A stretch of DNA of 64,000 bases. It comes from Falsiroseomonas tokyonensis. Its GTDB lineage: Bacteria; Pseudomonadota; Alphaproteobacteria; Acetobacterales; Acetobacteraceae. The position numbers and the translations under genes were made by a program. Below the pieces are notes generated by a model. It was not told where the DNA came from and ran no database searches. It saw nothing but the letters and a program-made list of their open reading frames with translations. Location of the stretch: contig NZ_JAFNJS010000002.1 of NCBI RefSeq assembly GCF_019024325.1, positions 186,118 to 250,117 of the forward strand, written 5' to 3'. Below are positions 8,382 through 16,560 of the stretch, piece after piece; position 1 is the first letter of the stretch; each line of letters begins with the position of its first letter.

Positions 8382-8576
8382 TCAGGACCAGCCGTGGCGC
8401 GGCGCGATCTCGGTGTGTTCCTCGTCGCTGCCCTGGTCATTGGTCGGGGTGCCGTAGTCGAAGCCCACCACGCCCTGGTCCGGGTCCTGGCCCGTCTGGT
8501 TGGGCTGGCCCGCGCCACCGACGACCGTCTCCGGCTCCGCATCCGTGATCGGCTGGGGCTGGCTGTTCAGCTTCAT
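8382..8576 (-). CDS. Double-glycine-leader acidic peptide 2
   Basis: A 64-residue protein preceded by a strong GGGGGAGA ribosome site six to seven bases before ATG 8576. The leader of about 21 residues ends ITDAEPETVVGG; the core of 43 residues is acidic, Gly/Asp/Gln/Thr-rich, lacks Cys and Lys, and has GFDYGTPTNDQG. Leader layout, length and an F-(D/E)-Y motif in the core resemble the neighbouring peptide at 8038-8226, so the two are probably distant paralogues or partners. The stop is followed after nine bases by the structured repeat. Export and cleavage at GG are inferred; the activity is unknown. Confidence 0.7.
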   Translation of the reverse strand: MKLNSQPQPITDAEPETVVGGAGQPNQTGQDPDQGVVGFDYGTPTNDQGSDEEHTEIAPRHGWS

Positions 8577-8653
8577 GCGCTGTCTCCCCCTGTGCAGGAG
8601 GGGATTCTGCCTATTTCAAACAGTCCGGGGAGCCTCAAGAATGCGATCAGGCC

Positions 8654-9562
8654 TCAGGTCGCCGCATAGCCCAGCCGCACCAGCGTGATCTCCGGCGGCA
8701 CGCCGATCCGCACCGGCAGGATGGAGGTGCCGAGCCCGCCAGAGACGACCAGATGCTTCCCCGCCTCCTGCACATGCCCATAGGCATAGCGATTGCCGAA
8801 GGCAGAAGGCACATAGGGCGAGAAGCCCGCCACCCGCACCTGCCCGCCATGCGTATGCCCGCAGAGCGTCAGCGCCACGCGGTCCGCCGGCACATCGGGG
8901 AAGACATCGGGCTCGTGGCAGAGCAGGATCACCGGGTCCCGGTCCTGCACGCCGCCCAGGGTGCGGCCGAGGTGGTTGGCGCCCAGGAAGCGGCCGTCAT
9001 CCGTCTCCCGGAAAGCCCAGAGGCTGCCGCTGCCCGCCACCCAGAAGCCGCGGCCGCGAAAACCCGTCTTCACCGCCGCATTGTGCAGCACGGAGATCCC
9101 GGCCTCGGCCAGCACGCGCGCCGTGCGCGGCACGCCGCGGCGGAAGCGCTGCACCTGCGGGTCGTCCCACCAGTCCCGATTGCCGAGCACGGCATGCACG
9201 CCATGTGGCGCCCGAAGCCCGCGCAGCACGGCCGCCGTCTCCGCCACCGGAATCGGGTGCCGCACCAGCGTGCCGCCGCCGACGTAATCGCCCAGCAGCA
9301 CCACGAGGTCCGGCTGCAGGGCATTGGTGGCGGCGACGATCTCGGCCACGCGGTCCAGCGGCATTTGCGGCTCGCAGGCATGGATATCGGCCAGCGCCGC
9401 GATGGTGATGGGCCGGTCCCGCGGCCAGAGCGGCGGGTTCAGCCGGTATTCCGCCACGCCGAGCCGATAGGCGGGCTCGATCCAGAAGCCGTAGAGTCCG
9501 CCCACGGCACCGGCCAGGCCCATCCCCCCCATCATGGTCAGCAGCGCGCGGCGGGTGGACAT
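8654..9562 (-). CDS. Metallophosphoesterase (YkuE/YaeI-like), exported
   Basis: A 302-residue calcineurin-like phosphoesterase. The N terminus STRRALLTMMGG followed by a hydrophobic stretch looks like a Tat signal or anchor. The metal-binding motifs are all present in order: ADIHACEP (D-x-H), LLGDYVGGG (GD), VLGNRDWW (GNxD), LLCHEPDVF (H) and LCGHTHGGQVR (GHxH). YkuE-like enzymes are exported di-metal phosphoesterases, some thought to act on lipid headgroups. It faces the photolyase-like gene divergently with 47 bases between starts. Peptide gene 2 lies 77 bases downstream on the same strand. Confidence 0.9.
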   Translation of the reverse strand: MSTRRALLTMMGGMGLAGAVGGLYGFWIEPAYRLGVAEYRLNPPLWPRDRPITIAALADIHACEPQMPLDRVAEIVAATNALQPDLVVLLGDYVGGGTLVRHPIPVAETAAVLRGLRAPHGVHAVLGNRDWWDDPQVQRFRRGVPRTARVLAEAGISVLHNAAVKTGFRGRGFWVAGSGSLWAFRETDDGRFLGANHLGRTLGGVQDRDPVILLCHEPDVFPDVPADRVALTLCGHTHGGQVRVAGFSPYVPSAFGNRYAYGHVQEAGKHLVVSGGLGTSILPVRIGVPPEITLVRLGYAAT

Positions 9563-9609
9563 GAGGGGCCTCGGTTGCGGGATGGCGAAGCGGGCCGATC
9601 TGAACCCGC

Positions 9610-10821
9610 ATGACGATCGAAGACTTTCCCGCGGATCGCGCCGCGGCGCTGCACCGGCTCCAGGCCTTCGGCCCGCGCATGGGGCATCATTACGCGCGGG
9701 GCCGCAATACGGACCTCGGGCCCGGGCATCGCGCCGATGTCTCCCGCCTCTCGCCCGCGCTGCGCCACCGCCTGGTGACGGAGGCGGAGGTGGTGGCCAC
9801 CGCGCTGCGGCTGCATGGTGCGGAGGCGGCCGGGAAATTCATCGAGGAAGTCTTCTGGCGCAGCTACTGGAAAGGCTTTCTTCAGTTGCGCCCGGCGCTG
9901 TGGGACGACTACCAGGCGGAACTCGCGCAGGACCTGGCGCGGCTGGAGGCGGAGCCGGAGCTGCGCGCGGGTTACGATCGCGCGGTGCATGGCGCGACCG
10001 GCATCGCCGGCTTCGACGCCTGGGCGGCGGAGCTGCGCGAAGCGCACTGGCTGCACAACCACGCGCGGATGTGGTTCGCCAGCATCTGGATCTTCACGCT
10101 CCGCCTGCCCTGGACGCTGGGCGCCGATTTCTTCCTGCGCCATCTGCTGGATGGGGACGCGGCCAGCAATACCCTGTCCTGGCGCTGGGTCGCCGGGCTG
10201 CATACCGCTGGCAAGGCCTATGTCGCGCGCGCCGAGAACATCGCCCGCTGCACCGGCGGGCGCTTCGACCCGGCCGGCCAGCTGGAGGAGGACGCCGCGC
10301 CGCTGCCCTTCCTGCCGCCGTCCGCGCCCCGCCCGCTGCCGGGGCTGGGCCCGCTGCCCGAGGGCCCCGTGGCGCTGCTGCTGCATGAGGACGACCTGCA
10401 CCCCGAAAGCCTGCTGCCGGATGGGGTGCCGGATGGGGTAAAGGTCCGCGCCATCGCCGGCTTCGCCGTGCCGCAGGCGCGCTCCCCGCTCGGCTGTGCG
10501 CCTGGCGTCGCGCGGCATGCCTGGCAGGCCCTGGCCGATGGCCTGGCCCGCGCCGGCCGGCACTTCGACGCCCCCGCCACGGGCCTGGCGCCGGAGGCGG
10601 TGGCCGGATGGGCGGTTGGCCATGGCCTGCCCGTGGTGACGCCGGAAGCGCCAGTCGGCTGGACGGCCGCGGCGCTGGAGGGGCTTGGCATCCCGCTGCA
10701 CCCGATCCGCCGCGACTGGGACGCAGCCTGCTGGCCCGAGGCGACGCGCGGCTACTTCGCCTTCAGGCAGCGGATCCCGGATTGGCTGGCTTCGCTGAGG
10801 CTTTCGCCAGCTTCGGCTTGA
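9610..10821 (+). CDS. Photolyase/cryptochrome-like FAD protein with permuted domain order
   Basis: 403 residues. Residues about 1-225 match the helical FAD-binding domain of DNA photolyases and cryptochromes: SRLSPALRHRLVTEAEVV, FIEEVFWRSYWKGFL, EAHWLHNHARMWFASIW, LLDGDAASNTLSWRWVAG and a GRFDP segment. The usual N-terminal alpha/beta antenna domain is absent in front of it. Instead residues about 245-403 look like such a domain: GPVALLLHEDDLHPE, a helix with LADGLARAG, then ALEGLGIPLHPIRRDWDA and a closing TRGYFAFRQRIP. This would be a circular permutation (inference). The gene converges on a DNA glycosylase with a 59-base overlap. Whether it repairs DNA or senses light is unknown. Confidence 0.78.
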   Translation: MTIEDFPADRAAALHRLQAFGPRMGHHYARGRNTDLGPGHRADVSRLSPALRHRLVTEAEVVATALRLHGAEAAGKFIEEVFWRSYWKGFLQLRPALWDDYQAELAQDLARLEAEPELRAGYDRAVHGATGIAGFDAWAAELREAHWLHNHARMWFASIWIFTLRLPWTLGADFFLRHLLDGDAASNTLSWRWVAGLHTAGKAYVARAENIARCTGGRFDPAGQLEEDAAPLPFLPPSAPRPLPGLGPLPEGPVALLLHEDDLHPESLLPDGVPDGVKVRAIAGFAVPQARSPLGCAPGVARHAWQALADGLARAGRHFDAPATGLAPEAVAGWAVGHGLPVVTPEAPVGWTAAALEGLGIPLHPIRRDWDAACWPEATRGYFAFRQRIPDWLASLRLSPASA

Positions 10822-11461
10822 GCCGCGCCACCTTGTCCGCATCCGTCGCCCGCCACAGGTACCAGGCGGCGACGGAGCGCCAGGGCGCCCAGGCCGCGCC
10901 GATCTCGGCCATCTCCTTCGGCTTCGGCTGCGCTTCCAGCCCCGCCGAGACCTTCCAGCCCTCGCGCACCCCGAAATCATCCACGGGCAGCACGTCCGGC
11001 CGGCCGAGGGTGAAGATGAGAAACATCTCCACCGTCCAGCGGCCGACGCCGCGGATCGCGACCAGGCGCTCGATCAGCGCCTCATCGGCCAGGCGCGTGG
11101 CGACCTCGCTGCTCGGCACCAGGCCGCCCACGGCCTTTTCCGCGATGTCGCGGATGGCAGCCACCTTGTTGCCGGACAGGCCGCAGCCACGCATCGCCTC
11201 CACCGGCGTATCCAGCACCAGCGCCGGCGGCGGGAAATCGTGGCCGGGGTACAGCGCGACGAAGCGGCCCAGGATCGCCTCCGCCGCCCGGCCATGCACC
11301 TGCTGGTGGGTGATGGCGCTGACCAGCGCCTGGTAGGGCTCCCGCACCACCGGCACCAGCGTGCAGGGGCCGATGCGGCGGATGACCTGCTTCAACACGG
11401 GGTCGCGCCGCAGGTGGCGCAGCGCGGCGGCGGTCGCGATGGGGCGGGGCTCGGTCATCAC
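10763..11461 (-). CDS. DNA-3-methyladenine glycosylase (AlkA-type HhH-GPD)
   Basis: Base-excision repair enzyme of 232 residues. The HhH-GPD core is visible: ITHQQVHGRAAEAIL (typical TxQQ-like helix), the helix-hairpin-helix VAIRGVGRWTVEMFLIF and the catalytic-aspartate segment DVLPVDDFGVREG. Length fits the short AlkA/MpgII-like bacterial glycosylases that lack AlkA's N-terminal domain. It removes alkylated purines from DNA. The C-terminal tail is Lys/Ala/Pro-rich and overlaps the 3' end of the photolyase-like gene on the other strand. The pairing of two DNA-repair-type genes tail to tail is notable but not an operon. Confidence 0.88.
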   Translation of the reverse strand: MMTEPRPIATAAALRHLRRDPVLKQVIRRIGPCTLVPVVREPYQALVSAITHQQVHGRAAEAILGRFVALYPGHDFPPPALVLDTPVEAMRGCGLSGNKVAAIRDIAEKAVGGLVPSSEVATRLADEALIERLVAIRGVGRWTVEMFLIFTLGRPDVLPVDDFGVREGWKVSAGLEAQPKPKEMAEIGAAWAPWRSVAAWYLWRATDADKVARLKPKLAKASAKPANPGSAA

Positions 11462-11533
11462 CGCAGTCTAGTGCAGGGGCGATCCGAATCCAGTGTCGCG
11501 GCGGCCGGGTAATGCGGGATCCGGTACGGTTTT

Positions 11534-11547
11534 TGAGCGGCCGCTCA
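11534..11547. promoter_or_regulatory. Perfect 14-bp palindrome upstream of the haloperoxidase gene
   Basis: TGAGCGGCCGCTCA is a perfect inverted repeat in the 221-base gap between the glycosylase and haloperoxidase starts, about 135 bases before the haloperoxidase ATG. It could be an operator for a dimeric regulator. The rest of the gap shows no gene. Confidence 0.35.
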
Positions 11548-11682
11548 TGTCCGCCGCGAAGCGTCGCGTTGCGGAAATGCCTTGCTGCGAAACGGGGTTT
11601 CGCGCGTTTCGGACCGTTGCGGTTCGCTTGAGAAGCGCCCTCGGACTGCGGCCTGATGGGCCACTGCCAAGGGAGAAAAAGG

Positions 11683-13479
11683 ATGACCGCACAGCCCACC
11701 CCCCTGATGCCGGAGCGGCGGAGCCCGAACGACGACGAGACCGTCCTGGGCGCCGCCAGCCGCCATCCCTTCATCGGCCAGTTCCACAAGACCCTGCCGC
11801 ATGACCGCTTCGGCCTGGTCGATCCCGCCGCCTATCAGCGCTTCGTGCAGGCCGCGGCCGATGCCCGCCCCGGCCCGCCCGGCGCGGGCTATGAGGGGCT
11901 GGATGGCGGCATCGTGCCGCCCGGCACCATCCCCAGCGGCGACCGCGGCGCGGCGCCCTTCGTCAGCCCGCAGAGCGGCAGGGCGCGGGAGGCACTGGGC
12001 CTCGATCCCTTCGAGGTCAATCTCTGGCCCGCACCGAAGGTGCTGTCGGACAGCACGGCGGCGGAGATGACGGAGCTGTTCTGGATGGCCCAGTGGCGCG
12101 ACGTGCCGCTGGATTCGCTGCACAGCCCGGACCCGGCGACCATGGTCTCCGTCCAGGATGCGATCGCCGAACTGGCGCCGATTTTCCGCCGCGCCACCGC
12201 CGCGGATGGGGAGGCGGGGATCCGGCTGGGCCTCGACCTGCCCTGCGCGGCCGATGGCAGCCTCGACCTGACGCCCATGACGCTGTTCCGCAGCGGCTTC
12301 ATGGATGAGGAGCGCGGGCCGCTGGTCAGCCAGTTCTTCCTGCACGACGTGCCCTTCGGCACGCAGACCATCAGCCAGGCGCAATTCCCCTATGCCGCGC
12401 GGCGCGACTACCTGCAGAACACGCAGGACTGGCTGATGGCGCAGAATATCGGCCGGGACACCCATTCCCGCCCCTATCCCGGCGCCAATGACGACCGCGC
12501 CGACCCCACCGCCTTCGAGCCCGGCAATCGCCAGCGCCATATCGGCAGCATGCGGGACCTGGCGCGCTTCGTGCACAAGGACGCGCTGCACCAGGCCTAT
12601 TTCAACGCCGCCCTGCTGCTGCTGGACTGGGGCGCGCCGGTGGATGACGGCAATCCCTACAAGACGCGGCTGAAGCGCCAGGCGGGCTTCGCCACGCTGG
12701 GCGGGCCGAACCTGCTGACCATGGTCTCGGAAGTCGCCTCCCGCGCGCTGAAGGTGGTGTGGCGGCAGAAGTGGATGGTGCATCGCCGGCTGCGGCCGGA
12801 GGCCTATGGCGGGCTGATGACCATGCAGCATGTCCAGGACAAGGATTTCGGCCTGCCCGACTGGGTCTTTACCACCCGCGCCGCCGGCGCGATCCGCGAA
12901 CTGAACCGCGCGGCCAATGCCGGCACGCCGCATGCGGCGGAGGACAACTTCCTGCTGCCCATGGCCTTCACCAGCGGGTCGCCCGCGCATCCGGCCTATG
13001 GCGCCGGCCATGCGACGGTCGCCGGCGCCTGCGTCACCGTGCTGAAGGCCTGGTTCGAGGAGAAGACGCCGATCAAGGCGATGGTCGAGGTTTCCCGCCA
13101 CCCGCGGACCCGCGCCGCGCAGCACCTGCTGGATGCGACCGTCACCAGCGGCCCGCTACCGCGCTACCAGCGGGCGGATGCGGCGGAGATGACGGTGGGC
13201 GGCGAGCTGAACAAGATCGCCAGCAATGTCGCCATGGGCCGCACCATGGGCGGCGTGCATTGGCGCAGCGACAATACGCGCAGCCTGCGGCTGGGCGAGG
13301 CCATCGCCACCGTCATCATGGCCCGCGAGGTGAAGGAATTCGCCGAGCCCGACGTCTCCTTCACCTATTGCAGCTTCGATCGGCACGAGGTCCGCATCGA
13401 TGCCAGCGGCATCCAGGTGCCGAGCGATCCGGCCCTGGAAGGCTGGTACGCCCGGCTGCTGCGGCGCTGCCATATCTGA
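11683..13479 (+). CDS. Vanadium-dependent haloperoxidase (PAP2-like)
   Basis: 598 residues, the size of algal- and cyanobacterial-type vanadium bromoperoxidases. Vanadate-binding motifs: QKWMVHRRLRPEAYGG near 360 (Lys...Arg-Pro), YGAGHATVAGA near 440 (in place of PSGHA, keeping the Gly-His acid/base pair), and GRTMGGVHWRSDNTR near 520 (Arg and the vanadate-ligating His). It oxidises halide with hydrogen peroxide to hypohalous acid. No signal peptide is evident. ATG 11683 is preceded by GGGAGAAAAAGG. Halide preference cannot be read from the motifs. Alternatives within the PAP2 superfamily (acid phosphatases) are less likely given length and the third motif. Confidence 0.85.
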   Translation: MTAQPTPLMPERRSPNDDETVLGAASRHPFIGQFHKTLPHDRFGLVDPAAYQRFVQAAADARPGPPGAGYEGLDGGIVPPGTIPSGDRGAAPFVSPQSGRAREALGLDPFEVNLWPAPKVLSDSTAAEMTELFWMAQWRDVPLDSLHSPDPATMVSVQDAIAELAPIFRRATAADGEAGIRLGLDLPCAADGSLDLTPMTLFRSGFMDEERGPLVSQFFLHDVPFGTQTISQAQFPYAARRDYLQNTQDWLMAQNIGRDTHSRPYPGANDDRADPTAFEPGNRQRHIGSMRDLARFVHKDALHQAYFNAALLLLDWGAPVDDGNPYKTRLKRQAGFATLGGPNLLTMVSEVASRALKVVWRQKWMVHRRLRPEAYGGLMTMQHVQDKDFGLPDWVFTTRAAGAIRELNRAANAGTPHAAEDNFLLPMAFTSGSPAHPAYGAGHATVAGACVTVLKAWFEEKTPIKAMVEVSRHPRTRAAQHLLDATVTSGPLPRYQRADAAEMTVGGELNKIASNVAMGRTMGGVHWRSDNTRSLRLGEAIATVIMAREVKEFAEPDVSFTYCSFDRHEVRIDASGIQVPSDPALEGWYARLLRRCHI

Positions 13480-13488
13480 GAACGGGGG

Positions 13489-13504
13489 GAGGGCGCGTGC
13501 CCTC
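13489..13504. terminator. Short hairpin after the haloperoxidase gene
   Basis: GAGGGC (13489-13494), loop GCGT, GCCCTC (13499-13504), located ten bases after the haloperoxidase stop and nine bases before the dctM stop on the other strand. It is a weak bidirectional terminator candidate without a T run. Confidence 0.35.
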
Positions 13505-13512
13505 TCCACCGC

Positions 13513-14790
13513 TCAGCGGAAGACCAGGTTCGGAAGCGTCATGGTCAGCGCCGGGATGTAGGTGATGACCATCAGGCAGGCGAAGATGACGCCGAGGAAG
13601 ATCGGCAGGTAGCGCATCATCTTGTCGACGCTGGTGCCCGCCACCTGGGCTGCCGCGAAAAGGTTCACGCCGAAGGGCGGCGTGATCATGCCCATGGCCA
13701 GGTTCACCACCATCACCGTGCCGAAATGCACGCCGTCGATGCCGAAGCGTTCCGCCGCCTCGGCCAGGATCGGTGCCAGCACGATGATGCTGGCGCTGGT
13801 CTCGACGAACATGCCGATGACGAAGAGGAACAGGTTCACGCCCAGCAGGTACATGGCCGCGCCGTCGAAGGTGGCGACCAGCCACGCGGCGGCCGCATCC
13901 GGCACGCCCTGCCGGTTCAGCAGCCAGGAGAAGACGGCCGCGCAGGCGATGATGAACAGGATCACCGCGCTGCTGATCACCGACTTGCGGAAGATCGGGT
14001 ACAGGTCCCGCCAGCCGATCTCCCGATGCAGGAACATCCCCACCAGGATGGCATAGGCGACCGCGACCACGCTGGCCTCCGTCGGCGTGGTGATGCCGCC
14101 ATAGATGCCGCCCAGCACCACCACCGGCATGAACAGCGCGAAGCCGGCCTGGCGCGTCGCGGTCAGGAAGGGCAGCCGGCCCTCCCCATCCTGCTTGCCC
14201 CAGCCCTTGATGCGGCACCAGATCAGCACCGTGGCGACCAGCGCGCCGGAGATCAGGATGCCCGGCGCGATGCCCGCGATGAACAGCTCCGGGATGCTGA
14301 CCTGCGCGGTCACACCATAGAGGATCATCGGGATGGAGGGCGGGATGATGACGCCGAGCTCGGCCGCCGTGGCCTGCAGCGCGGCGGCGAAGGCCACCGG
14401 ATAGCCGGCGCGCACCAGGGCCGGGATCATGATGGCGCCGACCGCGAAGGTGGTGGCGACGGAGCTTCCGCTGATGGCGGCGAAGATCATGCAGGTGACG
14501 ACGCAGGTGGCCGGAAGCCCGCCCTGGATGCCGCCCACGATGGATTGCGCGAAGGCGACCAGGCGGCGGGAGATGCCGCCAACATCCATCAGGTTGCCGG
14601 CCAGGATGAAGAAGGGAATCGCGGCCAGCGGAAACTTGTCCAGCGCCACGAACAGCTGCTGCGCGGCGACGATCAGCGGGAAGTTGGTATAGCCATGGAT
14701 GCCGACGACGGCGGCAAGCCCGATGGCGACGGCAACCGGCACGCTGATGGCAAACAGCACCAGCATGACCGTCAGCATCATGCCGCTCAT
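13513..14790 (-). CDS. dctM: TRAP transporter large permease DctM
   Basis: The 12-helix membrane subunit of a TRAP transporter, about 425 residues, which carries sodium-coupled transport of a carboxylate delivered by DctP. The start at 14790 (MSGMMLTVMLVLF) overlaps the dctQ stop by ATGA. Family motifs include IPFFILAGNLMDVGGISRR, a conserved GSSVATTFAVGAIMIPAL segment, PPSIPMILYG and GMITPPFGVNLF. An open frame continues upstream but belongs to the dctQ region. It forms an operon with dctQ and the dctP genes upstream on the same strand. Confidence 0.95.
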   Translation of the reverse strand: MSGMMLTVMLVLFAISVPVAVAIGLAAVVGIHGYTNFPLIVAAQQLFVALDKFPLAAIPFFILAGNLMDVGGISRRLVAFAQSIVGGIQGGLPATCVVTCMIFAAISGSSVATTFAVGAIMIPALVRAGYPVAFAAALQATAAELGVIIPPSIPMILYGVTAQVSIPELFIAGIAPGILISGALVATVLIWCRIKGWGKQDGEGRLPFLTATRQAGFALFMPVVVLGGIYGGITTPTEASVVAVAYAILVGMFLHREIGWRDLYPIFRKSVISSAVILFIIACAAVFSWLLNRQGVPDAAAAWLVATFDGAAMYLLGVNLFLFVIGMFVETSASIIVLAPILAEAAERFGIDGVHFGTVMVVNLAMGMITPPFGVNLFAAAQVAGTSVDKMMRYLPIFLGVIFACLMVITYIPALTMTLPNLVFR

Positions 14791-15383
14791 GCGGCGTACT
14801 CCAGCTCTTCGGCGCGGCGGTCGAGGAAATGCGCCAGCGCGCCCACCATGGCGAAGACCGCGCCGATCGGGATCGCCGCATAGCCCCAGGACATGGAGAC
14901 CTCGAGCCCCGCCATTTCCTGGAACTGCACGCGCTGCGCCATGGTCCAGCCGAACCAGAACATGATGCCCATGAGGGAGAGCGAGCAGGCCAGGGCCGCG
15001 GCCTCCAGCCCCCGCTGCAGGGCGCCGGCGGACAGGCGATGCGCCACGTCGATCGAGACCAGCGCCCCGCCGCGCAGCGCCAGCGCCACGCCCAGATAGG
15101 CCATCCAGATCAGCGCGGTGCGCACCAGCGCCTCGGACCAGATGGAGGGGGTTTCGGTGGCGAAGCGCGCAAACACCTGCCACAGCCCGGCGGCCACCGC
15201 GATGGCCAGCGCCAGGCAGGCGAGGATGGCGGCAAGCCCGGTGGAAATCCGGTCCAGCCGCAGCACCGCCGCGCGCACCATCGCGCGGGCGCCGCCGCCG
15301 GAGCCGGCCCAGAGCGCCAGCAGCACGACGGCGAGCGTTGCCGCCCCCGTCACCTGCAATGGCACCACGTTCATCATGTTCAT
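14787..15383 (-). CDS. dctQ: TRAP transporter small permease DctQ
   Basis: 198 residues with four to six hydrophobic helices. The DctQ core shows WQVFARFATETPSIWSEALV (typical N-W-S/E motif region) and ALRGGALVSIDVAHRL. It is longer than the usual 160-180 residues because of an extra N-terminal helix (TGAATLAVVLLALWAGSG). It pairs with DctM in the inner membrane. It lies 58 bases downstream of dctP and overlaps dctM by four bases. Confidence 0.92.
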   Translation of the reverse strand: MNMMNVVPLQVTGAATLAVVLLALWAGSGGGARAMVRAAVLRLDRISTGLAAILACLALAIAVAAGLWQVFARFATETPSIWSEALVRTALIWMAYLGVALALRGGALVSIDVAHRLSAGALQRGLEAAALACSLSLMGIMFWFGWTMAQRVQFQEMAGLEVSMSWGYAAIPIGAVFAMVGALAHFLDRRAEELEYAA

Positions 15384-15441
15384 CGCATGGATTCCGGATG
15401 CGGCTGGGGCAGGGCGGCATGCCCGGCCCCGAGGAAGGATC

Positions 15442-16413
15442 TCAGTTGCCGCGCCATTCGCGGATGCGGCTCAGCATGGCGGCATCCAGCGTCCGCTGCC
15501 ATTCGGCGAAGGCCGGTGCCAGGGCGGTCTGGAAGGCGGCGGTGTCCACCTCCGTCACCACCGTCATGCCGCGGCGGCGCAACTCCGCCACGCCCGCCTC
15601 CTCATCCGCCGTGACGCGGGCGCGGTTGGCCGTCTGCGCTTCCCGCGCCGCCTGCTGGAACAGGGCGCGATCGGCGGGGCTGAGGCGCGCCACCATCGCC
15701 GGGTTGCAGATCATCACCTGCGGCGAATAGACGTGGCGCGTCATGGTCATGTAGCGCTGCACCTGGTTCAGGTTGTTCGCCACGATGACCGAAATCGGGT
15801 TCTCCTGCCCATCCACCGTGCCCTGCTGCAGGGCCGGCACCAGCTCGCTGAAGGCCATGGGCGTGGGCAGCGCGCCCAGCGTGGTGAAGGCGCGCATATG
15901 CACCTGGTTTTCCATGGTGCGGATCTTCATGCCGCGCAGGTCGGCGGGCGTATGCACCTCGCGCCGCGAATTGGTCAGGTTGCGGAAGCCGTTCTCGATC
16001 CAGATCACGCCGACCAGGCCGCGCGGCTCGAAGCGCGCCAGGACCTGCTGGCCGATCTCGGAATCCAGCACCCCGCGCGCATGGGTCGCGTCGCGGAACA
16101 GGAAGGGCACGTCGAAGATGCGCACCTCCGGCACGAAATTGCCGACCGGGCCGGTGGAGGTGAAGGTGCAGTCGATGGTGCCGATTTGCACGCTTTCCAC
16201 CATCTCGCGCTCATTGTCGTTGCGCTGGGTGGTGACGCTGAAGCGCCCGTTCGTCAGCCGCTCCATCGCCGTCTTGAAGGTATGGGCGCCGACGCCGGTA
16301 TGGCTGTCGAGCGGCAGGGCGTGCTGCACGGTCAGGCGGGTCTGCGCCTGCGCTGGCAGGGCGAGAGGCAGCAGGGCCATGGCGGCAAGCGCCAGGCGGC
16401 CGTAGGCTTTCAT
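15442..16413 (-). CDS. dctP: TRAP transporter solute receptor DctP (copy proximal to dctQM)
   Basis: Periplasmic receptor of 323 residues with a clean Sec signal (MKAYGRLALAAMALLPLALPAQAQ). DctP-family features: LTVQHALPLDSHTGVGAH at the mature start, VESVQIGTIDCTFTSTGPVGNF, the conserved arginine segment DLRGMKIRTMENQVHM that binds the carboxylate, and FSELVPALQQGTVDGQENPI. Most of these segments recur nearly unchanged in the gene at 16561-17541, so this is a recent tandem duplicate. The order dctP, dctQ, dctM on the minus strand is a standard TRAP operon. Confidence 0.94.
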   Translation of the reverse strand: MKAYGRLALAAMALLPLALPAQAQTRLTVQHALPLDSHTGVGAHTFKTAMERLTNGRFSVTTQRNDNEREMVESVQIGTIDCTFTSTGPVGNFVPEVRIFDVPFLFRDATHARGVLDSEIGQQVLARFEPRGLVGVIWIENGFRNLTNSRREVHTPADLRGMKIRTMENQVHMRAFTTLGALPTPMAFSELVPALQQGTVDGQENPISVIVANNLNQVQRYMTMTRHVYSPQVMICNPAMVARLSPADRALFQQAAREAQTANRARVTADEEAGVAELRRRGMTVVTEVDTAAFQTALAPAFAEWQRTLDAAMLSRIREWRGN

Positions 16414-16523
16414 GGATGGAGACTCCCTGGGAGATGCGCGCCGTTGTTTCGGCGCTGCATGCTGGATGCGTATAGATGCATTGCGGCCGCGGCATCAACC
16501 AGGGGGCAGGGCCGGCATAGGGG

Positions 16524-16545
16524 GGGCGCGGAACGTCCCGCGCCC
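16524..16545 (-). terminator. GC hairpin between the two dctP genes
   Basis: Arms GGGCGCGG (16524-16531) and CCGCGCCC (16538-16545) with a six-base loop, 16 bases after the stop of the upstream dctP paralogue. It may reduce read-through into the second dctP-dctQ-dctM part of the cluster. The remainder of the 147-base gap has an inverted repeat ATGC-N8-GCAT at 16466-16481 that could be an operator. Confidence 0.4.
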
Positions 16546-16560
16546 GCCGTCAGGCCAGGC

